A stretch of DNA of 64,000 nt from an uncultured Arsenicibacter sp. Lineage in GTDB: Bacteria; Bacteroidota; Bacteroidia; Cytophagales; Spirosomataceae. The DNA lies in the NCBI RefSeq assembly GCF_945952095.1, contig NZ_CAMFHL010000003.1, positions 27,674 through 91,673 on the forward strand, written 5' to 3'. Below the pieces are notes generated by a model that did no database searches, was not told the origin of the DNA, and saw only the letters and a list, made by a program, of their open reading frames with translations. This document shows, piece after piece, positions 45,814 to 54,167 of this stretch; within the stretch, counting starts at the first letter, position 1; each line of letters starts with the position of its first letter. The position numbers and the translations under genes were made by a program.

Positions 45814-46320
45814 TTAGAGCGTTTTTTTTAGAACTTCAAAATTGAGTTCTTGTTTAGGTGCTCCAAATGAAGGGTCTTTGGGAAAAGGTTTCAGAATACC
45901 TGTCCGTTGATAACCCCGCCGCTCATACCAGGCAATCAGTTCATGCCGCAGCGTAATAACAGTCATAATCACGGCACTGCATCCCCGGGCAAGGGCATAT
46001 TGTTCGGATGCGTCAATCAGTTTGCGTCCGATGCCCTGCGCCTGTGATAAAGGATCAACCGTCAGCATGCCAAGATACAGGTCATCTCCCTGCTGTTCAA
46101 GAAAAACACAACCCTTCAGCTGATCATCTGCCCGGATGGTCAGAATGGTTGCCGCCGGATTTGTCAGTTGCGTGGCCAGGACTTCTTCAGTCGTCCGGAC
46201 GCCGCCGAGCAGGTCAGCTTCGGTGGTCCAGCCCTTTTTGGAGCTTTCTCCGCGATAGGCGCTGTTTACCAGAATATTCAGGGCCGGTACATCGGCTACG
46301 GTAGCGGGTATAATTGTCAT
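45814..46320 (-). CDS. GNAT family N-acetyltransferase
   Basis: A 168-residue GNAT domain. The acetyl-CoA binding stretch is LYLGMLTVDPLSQAQGIGRKLIDASE, and the C-terminal strand-turn is ELIAWYERRGYQRTG. An N-terminal SSKKGWTTEADLLGG loop matches a subgroup sometimes compared with streptothricin or amino-group acetyltransferases; substrate unknown. The start at 46320 (MTIIPATVADV) is preferred over 46350 on family grounds. The next gene upstream on the same strand is the class-III aminotransferase, 42 bases away, so the two may be an operon. Confidence 0.88.
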   Translation of the reverse strand: MTIIPATVADVPALNILVNSAYRGESSKKGWTTEADLLGGVRTTEEVLATQLTNPAATILTIRADDQLKGCVFLEQQGDDLYLGMLTVDPLSQAQGIGRKLIDASEQYALARGCSAVIMTVITLRHELIAWYERRGYQRTGILKPFPKDPSFGAPKQELNFEVLKKTL

Positions 46321-46362
46321 GGTTATCAGTACATAGGTTTTAAGTGGCACTACAGCTATTAA

Positions 46363-47583
46363 TTATCCGGCTTCATCTAATGCCTGCCGGACGATGCCGC
46401 AGGCCAGGTGGATTTCGTCTTCCGTAATGGTCAGGGGGGGAGCGATCCGCATGGAGTTGTTGCAGAACAGGAACCAGTCCGTAATCACACCGGTTTGACC
46501 GGGCTGATTACCGTAGGCAATGGCCTGATCGATAACCGGTTTCAGGACCTCAAACGATTCCATTTCGGCTGCCATCATCAGGCCTTTTCCGCGGATTTCC
46601 CTGATTTTCGGATGCACCAGTAACGACCTGATCAACTGGCCTTTGGCTTCTGCCTGCTGGTGTAGCCCGTTGCTCAGAATGGTCTGAAGGGTAGCCAGTG
46701 AGGCAGCTGCCGACACAGGGTGACCACCGAACGTAGTAATATGGCCCAGAACCGGATTTTCTTTAAAGACACCCATAATCTCCGGCGAACTGATAAATGC
46801 CCCGATCGGCATACCACCGCCCATACCTTTGGCACACAGTAAGATGTCGGGTGTAATTGGCTTGCCGAAGCCCTGAAAGGCCCAGAACGTGCCGGTCCGG
46901 CCGAAACCGGTCTGAATTTCGTCGAAAACCAGCAGGGCACCAACGTCGGTGCAGCGTTCCCGGACGGCCCGCAGGTAGGCAGGATCAGGAACCCGCACAC
47001 CGGCCTCACCCTGTACCACTTCCATGATCACGGCGGCGGTCCGGCTTGTAATGTACTCGAGATGCGGCCAGTGCCCGTGCTGTATGTGCCGGATATCGGG
47101 AAGTAACGGCCGGAAGTTACGCTTGAAGTTTTCGTCACCCGATAACGACAGCGCTCCCTGCGTTGCCCCGTGGTAGGCATTGACGCAACTGATAATTTCT
47201 GTCCGGCCGGTATAGCGCTTGGCGAGTTTCATCGCGCCCTCGACGGCTTCGGTGCCGGAATTGGTAAAATACACATTGCTCAGCGAGGCTGGTAACGTCT
47301 GGCTGAGCGCATGCGCGAGCTGAGTTTGCGGACTCTGGACATATTCCCCATATACCATCAGGTGCAGGTAATGATCGAGCTGTTCCTGAATAGCGGCCAG
47401 TACATTCGGGTGCCGGTGACCGACATTGCTGACACCAATGCCGGAAATCAGGTCAATATATGCCTGACCATTGTGGCCATGCAGGTAAACGCCTTCGGCC
47501 CGGTCAATTTCAAGGGCGAGCGGAAAATCGGATGTCTGGGCAACGTGCTGAAAAAACAGCTGCCGGTGGGTAATCTGCTGCAA
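46363..47583 (-). CDS. Class-III aminotransferase (aspartate aminotransferase family)
   Basis: A 406-residue PLP-dependent class-III aminotransferase. The PLP lysine is K252 in LCAKGMGGGMPIGAF. Other blocks are YIDLISGIGVSNVGHRHP, FTNSGTEAVEGAMKLAKRYTGRTEI, LLVFDEIQTGFGRTG and the C-terminal RIAPPLTITEDEI. It resembles acetylornithine/ornithine or 4-aminobutyrate-type enzymes, but the exact substrate is not fixed by sequence. The start is unusual: the family start falls on a TTG (LQQITHRQLFF), with no in-frame ATG close by. Confidence 0.9.
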   Translation of the reverse strand: MQQITHRQLFFQHVAQTSDFPLALEIDRAEGVYLHGHNGQAYIDLISGIGVSNVGHRHPNVLAAIQEQLDHYLHLMVYGEYVQSPQTQLAHALSQTLPASLSNVYFTNSGTEAVEGAMKLAKRYTGRTEIISCVNAYHGATQGALSLSGDENFKRNFRPLLPDIRHIQHGHWPHLEYITSRTAAVIMEVVQGEAGVRVPDPAYLRAVRERCTDVGALLVFDEIQTGFGRTGTFWAFQGFGKPITPDILLCAKGMGGGMPIGAFISSPEIMGVFKENPVLGHITTFGGHPVSAAASLATLQTILSNGLHQQAEAKGQLIRSLLVHPKIREIRGKGLMMAAEMESFEVLKPVIDQAIAYGNQPGQTGVITDWFLFCNNSMRIAPPLTITEDEIHLACGIVRQALDEAG

Positions 47584-47724
47584 TGGAAAATAAAACTGGT
47601 CTGTTACAAAGGTACGGCTTTCACGTGGTTTTAAGTTCGTTCACTCCGCGAAAAGGGGTGCTGTGCCACTTATTCACTCTTTTGCTTTTCGTTCTTTCGC
47701 CGCTGCGGCGGGCCGCTCTTTGAC

Positions 47725-50091
47725 TTATGCGTGCCGGCAGGGGAGTGCGATCCGGAAGGTAGCACCTTTTCCTTCCTCGGAGTGTGCCGAAATCCGGCCG
47801 GTATGGTTTGCTACTATGCGCTGACAGAGGGCCAGACCGATGCCTGTTCCGTCGTATTTAGCCTTGCTGTGCAGACGCTGAAACAATCCGAAAATCTGCC
47901 GCGCATATTTGGGGTTAAAACCGATGCCGTTGTCCGTAACCTGTATGTCGCAGTATTCTTCGCCGTTGGCAGTATCAAGACCCGTTTCACCGGTTTCCGG
48001 TAAACCGGGTAAGATAGTTGAGCGGATGGTGATAACCGGAGCAATGCCGGTCTGGCTGAATTTGAGCGAGTTACTGATCAGATTATAAAAGAGCTGGTAC
48101 ATCTGCAGCGGCACTGCATCAATTGTACAAAGATCGCTGAACGTAACCTGGCCGCCTTTTTCGGCAATAAGCAGTTCGAGGTCGCTCATAACATCACGCA
48201 CAGTCTGATTCAGATCAACCCGCTGCATGGGATGATCCTGCTGAGTCATGCGCGAAAAGTTCAGAATATCCTTAATCAGCAGCGACATACGGCTGGCAGA
48301 TGCTTCCACCCGGTCCAGCAGCTGTCTGCCGGATTCACCGAGTTTATCTGCATATTCGGCCTGAAGTAAACTGCTGAATGACTGTATTTTACGCAGCGGT
48401 TCCTGCATATCGTGCGAGGCCACGTAGGCAAACCGCTCCAGTTCCTGATTGGATTGCTGAAGGTTTACGTTCAGTTTCCGTAACTGTTCGGTTCGTTGCT
48501 GTACCAGCCGTTCCAGTTCCTGTTCGGCCATTTTCTGAGCCGTTATGTCCTGTACGGTGCCGATGATCAGATACGGAATCCTGTCATCATTGAAGAATAC
48601 GCGGCCTACTGAACGCACCACCCGTTCCTGACGGGTTTCCAGATGAACGATTGTGTATTCGTCTTCGTAGTACCCGCCGGCTTGTGGATCGAGCGTTTGT
48701 CTGGCTTTCTCAATAAACCGGTTACGGTCTTTAGGGTGTATGGCCATAACGCCGGCTTTAGGGTCGATACTGGCCTGTTCGAAGCCAAACCACTGCCGGA
48801 GCCGTTCCGAAAAATAGGCTTTCCGTTCGGGAATATTCACCCGCCATGTGCCCAGCTGAGCCGCTTCAATCGCCGTCCGGAGCTGTTCTTCTGCCTGACG
48901 GGTCTTGCGCCGGTTGTGCACCAGATTCGTTACATCCACGGCCATGTTCAGGATCGCGTAAATTTCGCCCGATGTATTGCGGAGGGGTTTATACGTGAAG
49001 TTGAAATAAAAACTCTGCAGTTTACCGTCAACCACCAGATCGGCGCGGTCTTCTTCGGCCTGATAGGGAACGCCGGTTTCGTATACGCTCGCCAGCAGGT
49101 CATGAAACGGCTGGCCGTCCAGTTCCGGCAGGGCGTCGGCCAGTTTTTTGCCGATAACGTCAGCTTGCTTGCCCCATACTTTCAGCATCGCCTCATTGGC
49201 CAGCTGAATAACCATGTCTTTACCCAGATAGACGGCGGTAGCAATCGGGGCTTCATCGATGAGTGTTTTAAATCTCAATTCACTTTCTGCCAGTTCTTTA
49301 CGGGAGTTGACCTGTGTGGTAACCTCATAGGCGATCACCATAATTCCCCTGTTGGTCTGGCTGCTGTGGCTTAACGGAGAGTAAACAAAATTGAAGTAAG
49401 CTTCTTCAAGCTGATTATTCCGCATCAGAAACCCTCTGGAATTGGAGCCGTTGTATGCAATGCCGGTGTTATAAACATCGGCCAGAATACCCGGAAATGG
49501 CTGGCCGATAAGTTCCGGTAATCCGGCCAGTAGCGGAAGGCCGATCACGGCGCGGGTTTTACCCCATAGCATTAACAGCATGTCGTTTGCCGACTCAATA
49601 ACCAGTTGTTCACCCCGTAAAACGCCGACGGCAACGGGGGCTTGCTCGATCATGTTGACAAAACGCGTTTCGCTTTCGGCCAGCAGGTTCTTGGTATTGA
49701 TTTCTTCGGTTATGTCAATGGCTGTCCCGGCAAAGCGATACGGATTATGCTGACTGTCAAAATAAACTTTCCCCTGACAACGAAGCCAGCGGAGTTTGTT
49801 GTCTTCAGCCCCGATGGTCCGGAAAACGCAGTAATAGATTCCGTCAGAAGCAGGGTTAAGGGCCTGCTTTACAGCGTTGTCTACTTTGTGCTGGTCCTGC
49901 GGATGAATATGCTTCAGTACCTCACTGTAGGTGATGGTATCGTGTTTTGAGAAACCGTAAAGTTGCTGGCAACGCTCGTCCCAGTGAATAACCTGATTGA
50001 CAGGATCAAGGTCCCATATGCCCATCCCGGCCGATTCAAGCGCAAAGCGCATTCGTTCTTCGTTATCGGTGTCGTAGCCTGCCTGTGCCAT
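47725..50091 (-). CDS. Multi-PAS sensor histidine kinase
   Basis: A 788-residue soluble kinase with four PAS domains (about 10-135, 140-265, 270-395, 405-530, including PAC ends such as GTAIDITEE and GTVQDITAQK). A coiled coil leads into a HisKA domain with H560 (YVASHDMQEPLRKIQSFSSLL) and a C-terminal HATPase_c (DNGIGFNPKYARQIFGLFQRLH, GTGIGLALCQRI). The kinase core closely resembles the second core of the hybrid kinase at 41448-45272, suggesting recent duplication. It has no receiver of its own; the lone receiver at 45351-45743 could serve both (inference). Confidence 0.93.
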   Translation of the reverse strand: MAQAGYDTDNEERMRFALESAGMGIWDLDPVNQVIHWDERCQQLYGFSKHDTITYSEVLKHIHPQDQHKVDNAVKQALNPASDGIYYCVFRTIGAEDNKLRWLRCQGKVYFDSQHNPYRFAGTAIDITEEINTKNLLAESETRFVNMIEQAPVAVGVLRGEQLVIESANDMLLMLWGKTRAVIGLPLLAGLPELIGQPFPGILADVYNTGIAYNGSNSRGFLMRNNQLEEAYFNFVYSPLSHSSQTNRGIMVIAYEVTTQVNSRKELAESELRFKTLIDEAPIATAVYLGKDMVIQLANEAMLKVWGKQADVIGKKLADALPELDGQPFHDLLASVYETGVPYQAEEDRADLVVDGKLQSFYFNFTYKPLRNTSGEIYAILNMAVDVTNLVHNRRKTRQAEEQLRTAIEAAQLGTWRVNIPERKAYFSERLRQWFGFEQASIDPKAGVMAIHPKDRNRFIEKARQTLDPQAGGYYEDEYTIVHLETRQERVVRSVGRVFFNDDRIPYLIIGTVQDITAQKMAEQELERLVQQRTEQLRKLNVNLQQSNQELERFAYVASHDMQEPLRKIQSFSSLLQAEYADKLGESGRQLLDRVEASASRMSLLIKDILNFSRMTQQDHPMQRVDLNQTVRDVMSDLELLIAEKGGQVTFSDLCTIDAVPLQMYQLFYNLISNSLKFSQTGIAPVITIRSTILPGLPETGETGLDTANGEEYCDIQVTDNGIGFNPKYARQIFGLFQRLHSKAKYDGTGIGLALCQRIVANHTGRISAHSEEGKGATFRIALPCRHA

Positions 50092-50243
50092 TTTGTGTTA
50101 ATGTACCAAAAGGATAAAGCTACAAATACCCGGAATGTTTAAGTTTTTATAAACATAAAAAAGGAATAAAATCAGATTGAACGGGATATTATATGAAGAT
50201 ATTGTTGTTTGATGTCGGTTGGTGTTCAGGTAAGCCTTGTCAT

Positions 50244-50281
50244 AAAAAGCCCCGGCCAAAGAATCTTCAGCCGGGGAGCTT
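50244..50281 (-). terminator. Intrinsic terminator after the GHMP kinase gene
   Basis: AGCCCCGGC / GCCGGGG(A)GCT arms; on the minus strand the hairpin is followed by five T. It is about 36 bases after the stop. Confidence 0.75.
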
Positions 50282-50316
50282 ATGGTAAACTATACGTCGA
50301 AAAGAAAAGTAATTCC

Positions 50317-51420
50317 TCAGTTTGTGACTAAAGCAGGCGCAAATTCCTGCCGCGTACCCTCATCCACATGGATAACATACGCTTTGCCGCCAGCCCGTTC
50401 GATGGCCTCCGCCACCTTTTCGGGCTGTTCGGGGGCATAGGCAAACATACAGCCGCCGCCGCCGGACCCGTTGATTTTACCCCCATACGCACCGGCTTCA
50501 AGGGCAGCGTCGAGCATGCGGTCAATTTTAGGCGTCGAGATGCGCTGGGCTTCCCGAAGGTTGGTCTGGTGGCGATACTGCAGTTGTCCGAACGCTTTAT
50601 GGTCAAGTACCGGAGCCTGAATAATTGTCAGGGCCTCGCGCAGAATATCGCGGTTCTCAATATTGCCCGACAGCAATGTGAACTCATCGGCCGTGAACAG
50701 ATTTTTAAATGGGGCCACCTCATCGGTGGTCGTAGTATGCAGGCTAAAATCCGGAATTTCGGTTTTCAGCCGGTCCATGATCCGGAGCATACCGCCTTTG
50801 ACCCGGCCCAGGATACCAATCGTATCTTTGGGTTCCGATGAGTCGCCGAGTACAAAGCTGCCCAGTGCCGGTCGCAGTGACTGTAGCTGAATGGCTGGCT
50901 GGCTGCTCAGGTAAATCAGGTTACCGACTGCCGTTGAATAATGATCCATCATGCCGCCCGGTTCACCAAATTCAAGCACTTCGGCCACGTAGGCAAGTTC
51001 CGCCAGCCGGGTAGGGGCCAGTTGCTGTGGCTGATCGGCCAGTTGGGTCAGCACATTCAGCCACGAAATCAGCAGGGCCGATGAGCTCGATGTACCGGCG
51101 TTGATCGGAATATTCCCGTGAATTTCGCCCTGGATACCCTGACTAAACGTAAATCCCTCGCGACGCAGCACGTTGATGGCACTCCGGAAATAATCCCGGT
51201 CGTGCTGATAGACCAGCGGCGTATCGGTCAGGGCAAATGCCTCTTCGGCACCGATGTCCGGTAACCCCAGCCGGACCTGTTTGTCTGGTACAGACACGGC
51301 ACTGATCTGCACGCGGCGCGAGATAGCGGCGGCAATCACCGGCAGGCCCAGGTAATCCTGATGCTCACCGAACAGGCAGATACGGCCGGGTGTCGAAACG
51401 GTTAAGGGTAAAGGCTGCAT
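50317..51420 (-). CDS. GHMP family sugar kinase (galactokinase-like)
   Basis: A 367-residue ATP-dependent small-molecule kinase. GHMP motifs are present: motif 1 GRICLFGEHQDYLGLPVIAAA, motif 2 INAGTSSSSALLISW (ATP loop) and motif 3 GGKINGSGGGGCMFAY. The GEHQDY start is galactokinase-like, where Asp of the EHxDY motif binds the sugar. The GGMMDHYS segment holds the usual catalytic Asp. Substrate could be a hexose or a derivative; galactose is a guess. The start at 51420 (MQPLPLTVS) follows the family. The upstream gene on the same strand (75-base gap) is a GH109-like Gfo/Idh/MocA protein. Confidence 0.85.
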   Translation of the reverse strand: MQPLPLTVSTPGRICLFGEHQDYLGLPVIAAAISRRVQISAVSVPDKQVRLGLPDIGAEEAFALTDTPLVYQHDRDYFRSAINVLRREGFTFSQGIQGEIHGNIPINAGTSSSSALLISWLNVLTQLADQPQQLAPTRLAELAYVAEVLEFGEPGGMMDHYSTAVGNLIYLSSQPAIQLQSLRPALGSFVLGDSSEPKDTIGILGRVKGGMLRIMDRLKTEIPDFSLHTTTTDEVAPFKNLFTADEFTLLSGNIENRDILREALTIIQAPVLDHKAFGQLQYRHQTNLREAQRISTPKIDRMLDAALEAGAYGGKINGSGGGGCMFAYAPEQPEKVAEAIERAGGKAYVIHVDEGTRQEFAPALVTN

Positions 51421-51495
51421 GAATGTCAGGTAATTAAACAAAGAGTAACGGGGGATAAGCCGGTTTTTTCAGGTTGAGTAAATCAGAAAGAAAAC

Positions 51496-52872
51496 TTAAT
51501 AAACGTCATTGAGGGCAAAGATCGGGGCGTTGGTTTTCCATTTGCCACGGGTGAAATCAGGGATTTCAATGGGCTTGCTGCCCTGCGCAATCGACTGTTC
51601 CGACAGCGGGCTGATGGCACTCCAGACGGCTGCGTCATACACGTCAATCGGTGGTGCCACCTGATTTTTGACCGATTCAATAAATGCCCGCAGGACAAAG
51701 AAATCGATACCGCCGTGGCCGGCATTAGCCGCCGTTTCGGCGTGCTTTTTCCAGAGCGGGTGGTCATACTTATCCTGGTAGGCCGCGAACGGCTCCCATT
51801 GGTGCGGCTTCGGACTTTTGCCTTCGAGGTAAATCATGTCGTTGTCGTCCATCCAGATACCTTCCGTACCCTGAGCGCGGAAACCAAGCGAATACGGGCG
51901 CGGTGAGTTGGTGTCGTGAATGATCATGATGTTTTCGCCGTTGGCGCACTGAAGCATGGTCGTTACAACATCGCCCAGTTTGAAATTTACTTTGGCGTTC
52001 GGGTGGTTGGCACCGCCCTTGTCGACCACGTATTTATGCAGCCCCCGCGATTTGGTGGCCATGCTGGTCAGGTAGGTAAAGCGGTTGCCCCGGTTGATAT
52101 TGAGCCAGTGGGCAACGGGACCGAGACCGTGGGTTGGGTACAAATCGCCGTTGCGGTCGACCGAGTGCTGGGTACGCCAGTGGGCTTCGGAATAGCCTTT
52201 GGCTCCGAATTCAGCGCCCACACCGCCAATCGATTTACCGTCGTTAAATTTGATGTTCCGCAGATCGTGCTGATACCCGCAATGGGCATACAGCATTTCG
52301 CCGAACATACCCTGCCGGATCATGTTCAGGATTGCCATCACGTCGCGGCGGTAGCAGACGTTTTCCAGAATCATGCAGTGTGACCCCGTTTTTTCAAACG
52401 TGTTCACCAGATCCCACGATTCTTTGAGGGTAACGGTTGCCGATACTTCGACAGCGGCATATTTCCCTGCCTTCATGGTTGCAACGGCCATCGGCACGTG
52501 CCATTCCCACGGTGTGGCAATCACAACGCCGTCGATATCATCCCGCTTCAGCATCTGCTGGAATGCCTCGTCTCCCTTTGTATAGGCTTCGGGCAGTTTC
52601 CGGCCGGCTTTCTCAATCATTTTGTTCGTCCGGCTGATGGCATCCGGATCCACATCGCAGATGGCCGTGATGTCGACATCATCGCGGTATAGCGCCTGGG
52701 CAACGTGACTGCGGCCCCGTGCTCCAACACCGATAAATGCCAGACGCACGCGTTGCAACGGCGCTTTGACCGGAGAGGCGGCGACCGGTGAGAGCAGTGA
52801 CGGCATAAACGGGGTTGCGGCACCAGTCAGGGCGGCCGTTTTCAGAAAAGTTCGACGGGACGTAAAGGACAT
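51496..52872 (-). CDS. Tat-exported Gfo/Idh/MocA family protein, GH109-like
   Basis: A 458-residue NAD-dependent Gfo/Idh/MocA fold protein with a twin-arginine signal (RRTFLKTAALTGAA), so it is exported folded. The Rossmann domain begins VRLAFIGVGARGRSHVAQ; the C-terminal domain has the YPTHGLGPVAHWLNINRGNRF block and GGIDFFVLRAFIESVKN typical of GH109 (alpha-N-acetylgalactosaminidase-like, hydrolysis by an NAD-assisted elimination mechanism). Assignment to GH109 activity rather than an oxidoreductase is likely but unproven. With the downstream GHMP kinase it may process a galactose- or GalNAc-type sugar. A LacI-type double operator lies 136 bases upstream. Confidence 0.88.
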   Translation of the reverse strand: MSFTSRRTFLKTAALTGAATPFMPSLLSPVAASPVKAPLQRVRLAFIGVGARGRSHVAQALYRDDVDITAICDVDPDAISRTNKMIEKAGRKLPEAYTKGDEAFQQMLKRDDIDGVVIATPWEWHVPMAVATMKAGKYAAVEVSATVTLKESWDLVNTFEKTGSHCMILENVCYRRDVMAILNMIRQGMFGEMLYAHCGYQHDLRNIKFNDGKSIGGVGAEFGAKGYSEAHWRTQHSVDRNGDLYPTHGLGPVAHWLNINRGNRFTYLTSMATKSRGLHKYVVDKGGANHPNAKVNFKLGDVVTTMLQCANGENIMIIHDTNSPRPYSLGFRAQGTEGIWMDDNDMIYLEGKSPKPHQWEPFAAYQDKYDHPLWKKHAETAANAGHGGIDFFVLRAFIESVKNQVAPPIDVYDAAVWSAISPLSEQSIAQGSKPIEIPDFTRGKWKTNAPIFALNDVY

Positions 52873-53007
52873 ATTGCGTAGTGCTTAAAACCGGTAAAGG
52901 ACAGTTCAGGTTAGGCATAACCCGATTTCGAACGAAAGTTACCCCGCTTGCCAGCCAAAAACAACCCGCAAACGAAGGTAAGAGGCGACATTTTCCGAAT
53001 TTCTTTT

Positions 53008-53046
53008 GCACAAACGTTTGCACAACTGCATGCAAACGTTTGTGCA
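53008..53046. promoter_or_regulatory. Double LacI-family operator
   Basis: Two perfect CAAACGTTTG palindromes at 53011-53020 and 53033-53042, centre spacing 22 bases (about two helical turns). Each lies in a TGCA/TGC context, and together they form a larger imperfect palindrome. Central CG and AAACGTTT are typical of LacI/PurR/CcpA-type sites. The likely target is the GH109-like/GHMP operon to the left. The LacI-type gene at 57039-58055 is a candidate binder. Confidence 0.75.
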
Positions 53047-53328
53047 GAATCGCAGAAAATACAGGATTTATTCAGGCTTCGGGATGAAGGCCGGCCGAGT
53101 CACTCACCGATACAAAAAACAGAAGAATTCTCAAAATGGTACTAAAGAAATATTTTTTGTATTTTTCGTTGACGTCAGTCCAATTATTTAGAATTATTAG
53201 AAAAATACAATTGAACTGACTTTTTGAGGAATCTATGGTATTTAACCAATAATTGCCCGAATTATCCCGAAAAATGTAGGACGAAATAAAGAACTTTTGC
53301 ATTTTTCGAATTGGATCGGTGCAAAAGT

Positions 53329-53361
53329 ATTGCTTTAAAAAAAGCTGTGAGCATACCTTTG
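53329..53361 (+). promoter_or_regulatory. Bacteroidota-type promoter
   Basis: ATTG (53329-53332) followed after 21 bases by TACCTTTG (53354-53361), a perfect TAnnTTTG -7 box, 25 bases before the ATG of the small exported protein gene. Confidence 0.7.
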
Positions 53362-53386
53362 TCACGGAAAAATTAAATAATCCATT

Positions 53387-54007
53387 ATGAAAACGATCCA
53401 ATTATCCGCAGCTGCTCTGATCGCAGCATTTACCCTGGCAACGGCCACAACCGCCTCTGCTTTTGATGGTGCTATTATGGGTAAAGTTACAGTTGTGAAA
53501 TCTGAATCAAAGAAGTTTCAGTTGCACATTCCTAAGACAATGACGCAAGGCAGCGGTGCTGTTCAGGTTTCATTGATCGACACAGACGGTACAATGTTGT
53601 TCTCAGGCACAGTAATCGACCGTACGCAAAAAGGTGTTCCTTTCGACGTAGCATCTCTGCCGGACGGTAAATACTTCCTGACAACAAGCACGAACACATG
53701 GTGGTCATCACAAGAGCTGAATATCCGTGACAACGCCCTGTCAATCGACGATACAAAGCTGACGCAGATTGCCCGTCCTACTATTTCTACATACGCTAAA
53801 AACAAACTGCAGGTAACAATCCCGACCGTTAACGTTGAATCAACAAACGTAGCGATCTACAACCAGAACGATGAACTGGTATTCGTGGAAGAAGTTGCCG
53901 GTAATGTTAGCCGTCTTGATCTGAATGGTCTGCCACAAGGTGCTTACACCCTGACAGTAGGTTCAGATGTAAAACGTTTCGCCGAACAAATCAAGGTAGA
54001 AAAATAA
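53387..54007 (+). CDS. Small exported protein of unknown function, likely highly expressed
   Basis: A 206-residue protein with a signal peptide (residues 1-25, TTASAF). The mature part is beta-rich and appears to hold two similar ~80-residue units: FQLHIPKTM...QVSLIDTDGTMLFSG...LPDGKYFLTT and LQVTIPTVN...VAIYNQNDELVFVEE...LPQGAYTLTV. This resembles the small beta-sandwich add-on domains (DUF3244-like) of Bacteroidota surface proteins. Codon use is distinct from neighbours (frequent ACA, TCA, GTA, AAC), together with a near-consensus promoter and strong terminator, which suggests an abundant transcript. Confidence 0.75.
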   Translation: MKTIQLSAAALIAAFTLATATTASAFDGAIMGKVTVVKSESKKFQLHIPKTMTQGSGAVQVSLIDTDGTMLFSGTVIDRTQKGVPFDVASLPDGKYFLTTSTNTWWSSQELNIRDNALSIDDTKLTQIARPTISTYAKNKLQVTIPTVNVESTNVAIYNQNDELVFVEEVAGNVSRLDLNGLPQGAYTLTVGSDVKRFAEQIKVEK

Positions 54008-54071
54008 GAGATGGGGTCAGCGCTCGTATGTCGGCCCCCTTTCTTCTCCCTTTTCCTTTGGTTGAGAAGAT

Positions 54072-54112
54072 AAAACGCCCGGATTCGTGATCGATCCCGG
54101 GCGTTTTTTTTA
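54072..54112 (+). terminator. Intrinsic terminator
   Basis: Arms AAAACGCCCGG and CCGGGCGTTTT (54072-54107) followed by a T-run. It ends the small exported protein transcript. On the minus strand it has an A-rich complement and could also act for kbl. Confidence 0.88.
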
Positions 54113-54167
54113 TTAAAGAGTGGAAGAGCGAATGAGTTAAAGAGCGATCTGCCACTTCACTGTGTGT

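Larger units (their letters stand above)
52873..53386. other. 514-base divergent intergenic region
   Basis: Between the Gfo/Idh/MocA gene and the small exported protein gene. It holds a paired LacI-type operator (53008-53046) and the promoter of the right-hand gene (53329-53361). The middle (about 53100-53320) is AT-rich with no convincing gene. Confidence 0.6.

Noticed and set aside
48643..49374. Long plus-strand open frame opposite the four-PAS kinase
   Set aside because: Antisense shadow of a conserved kinase; no recognisable domain.
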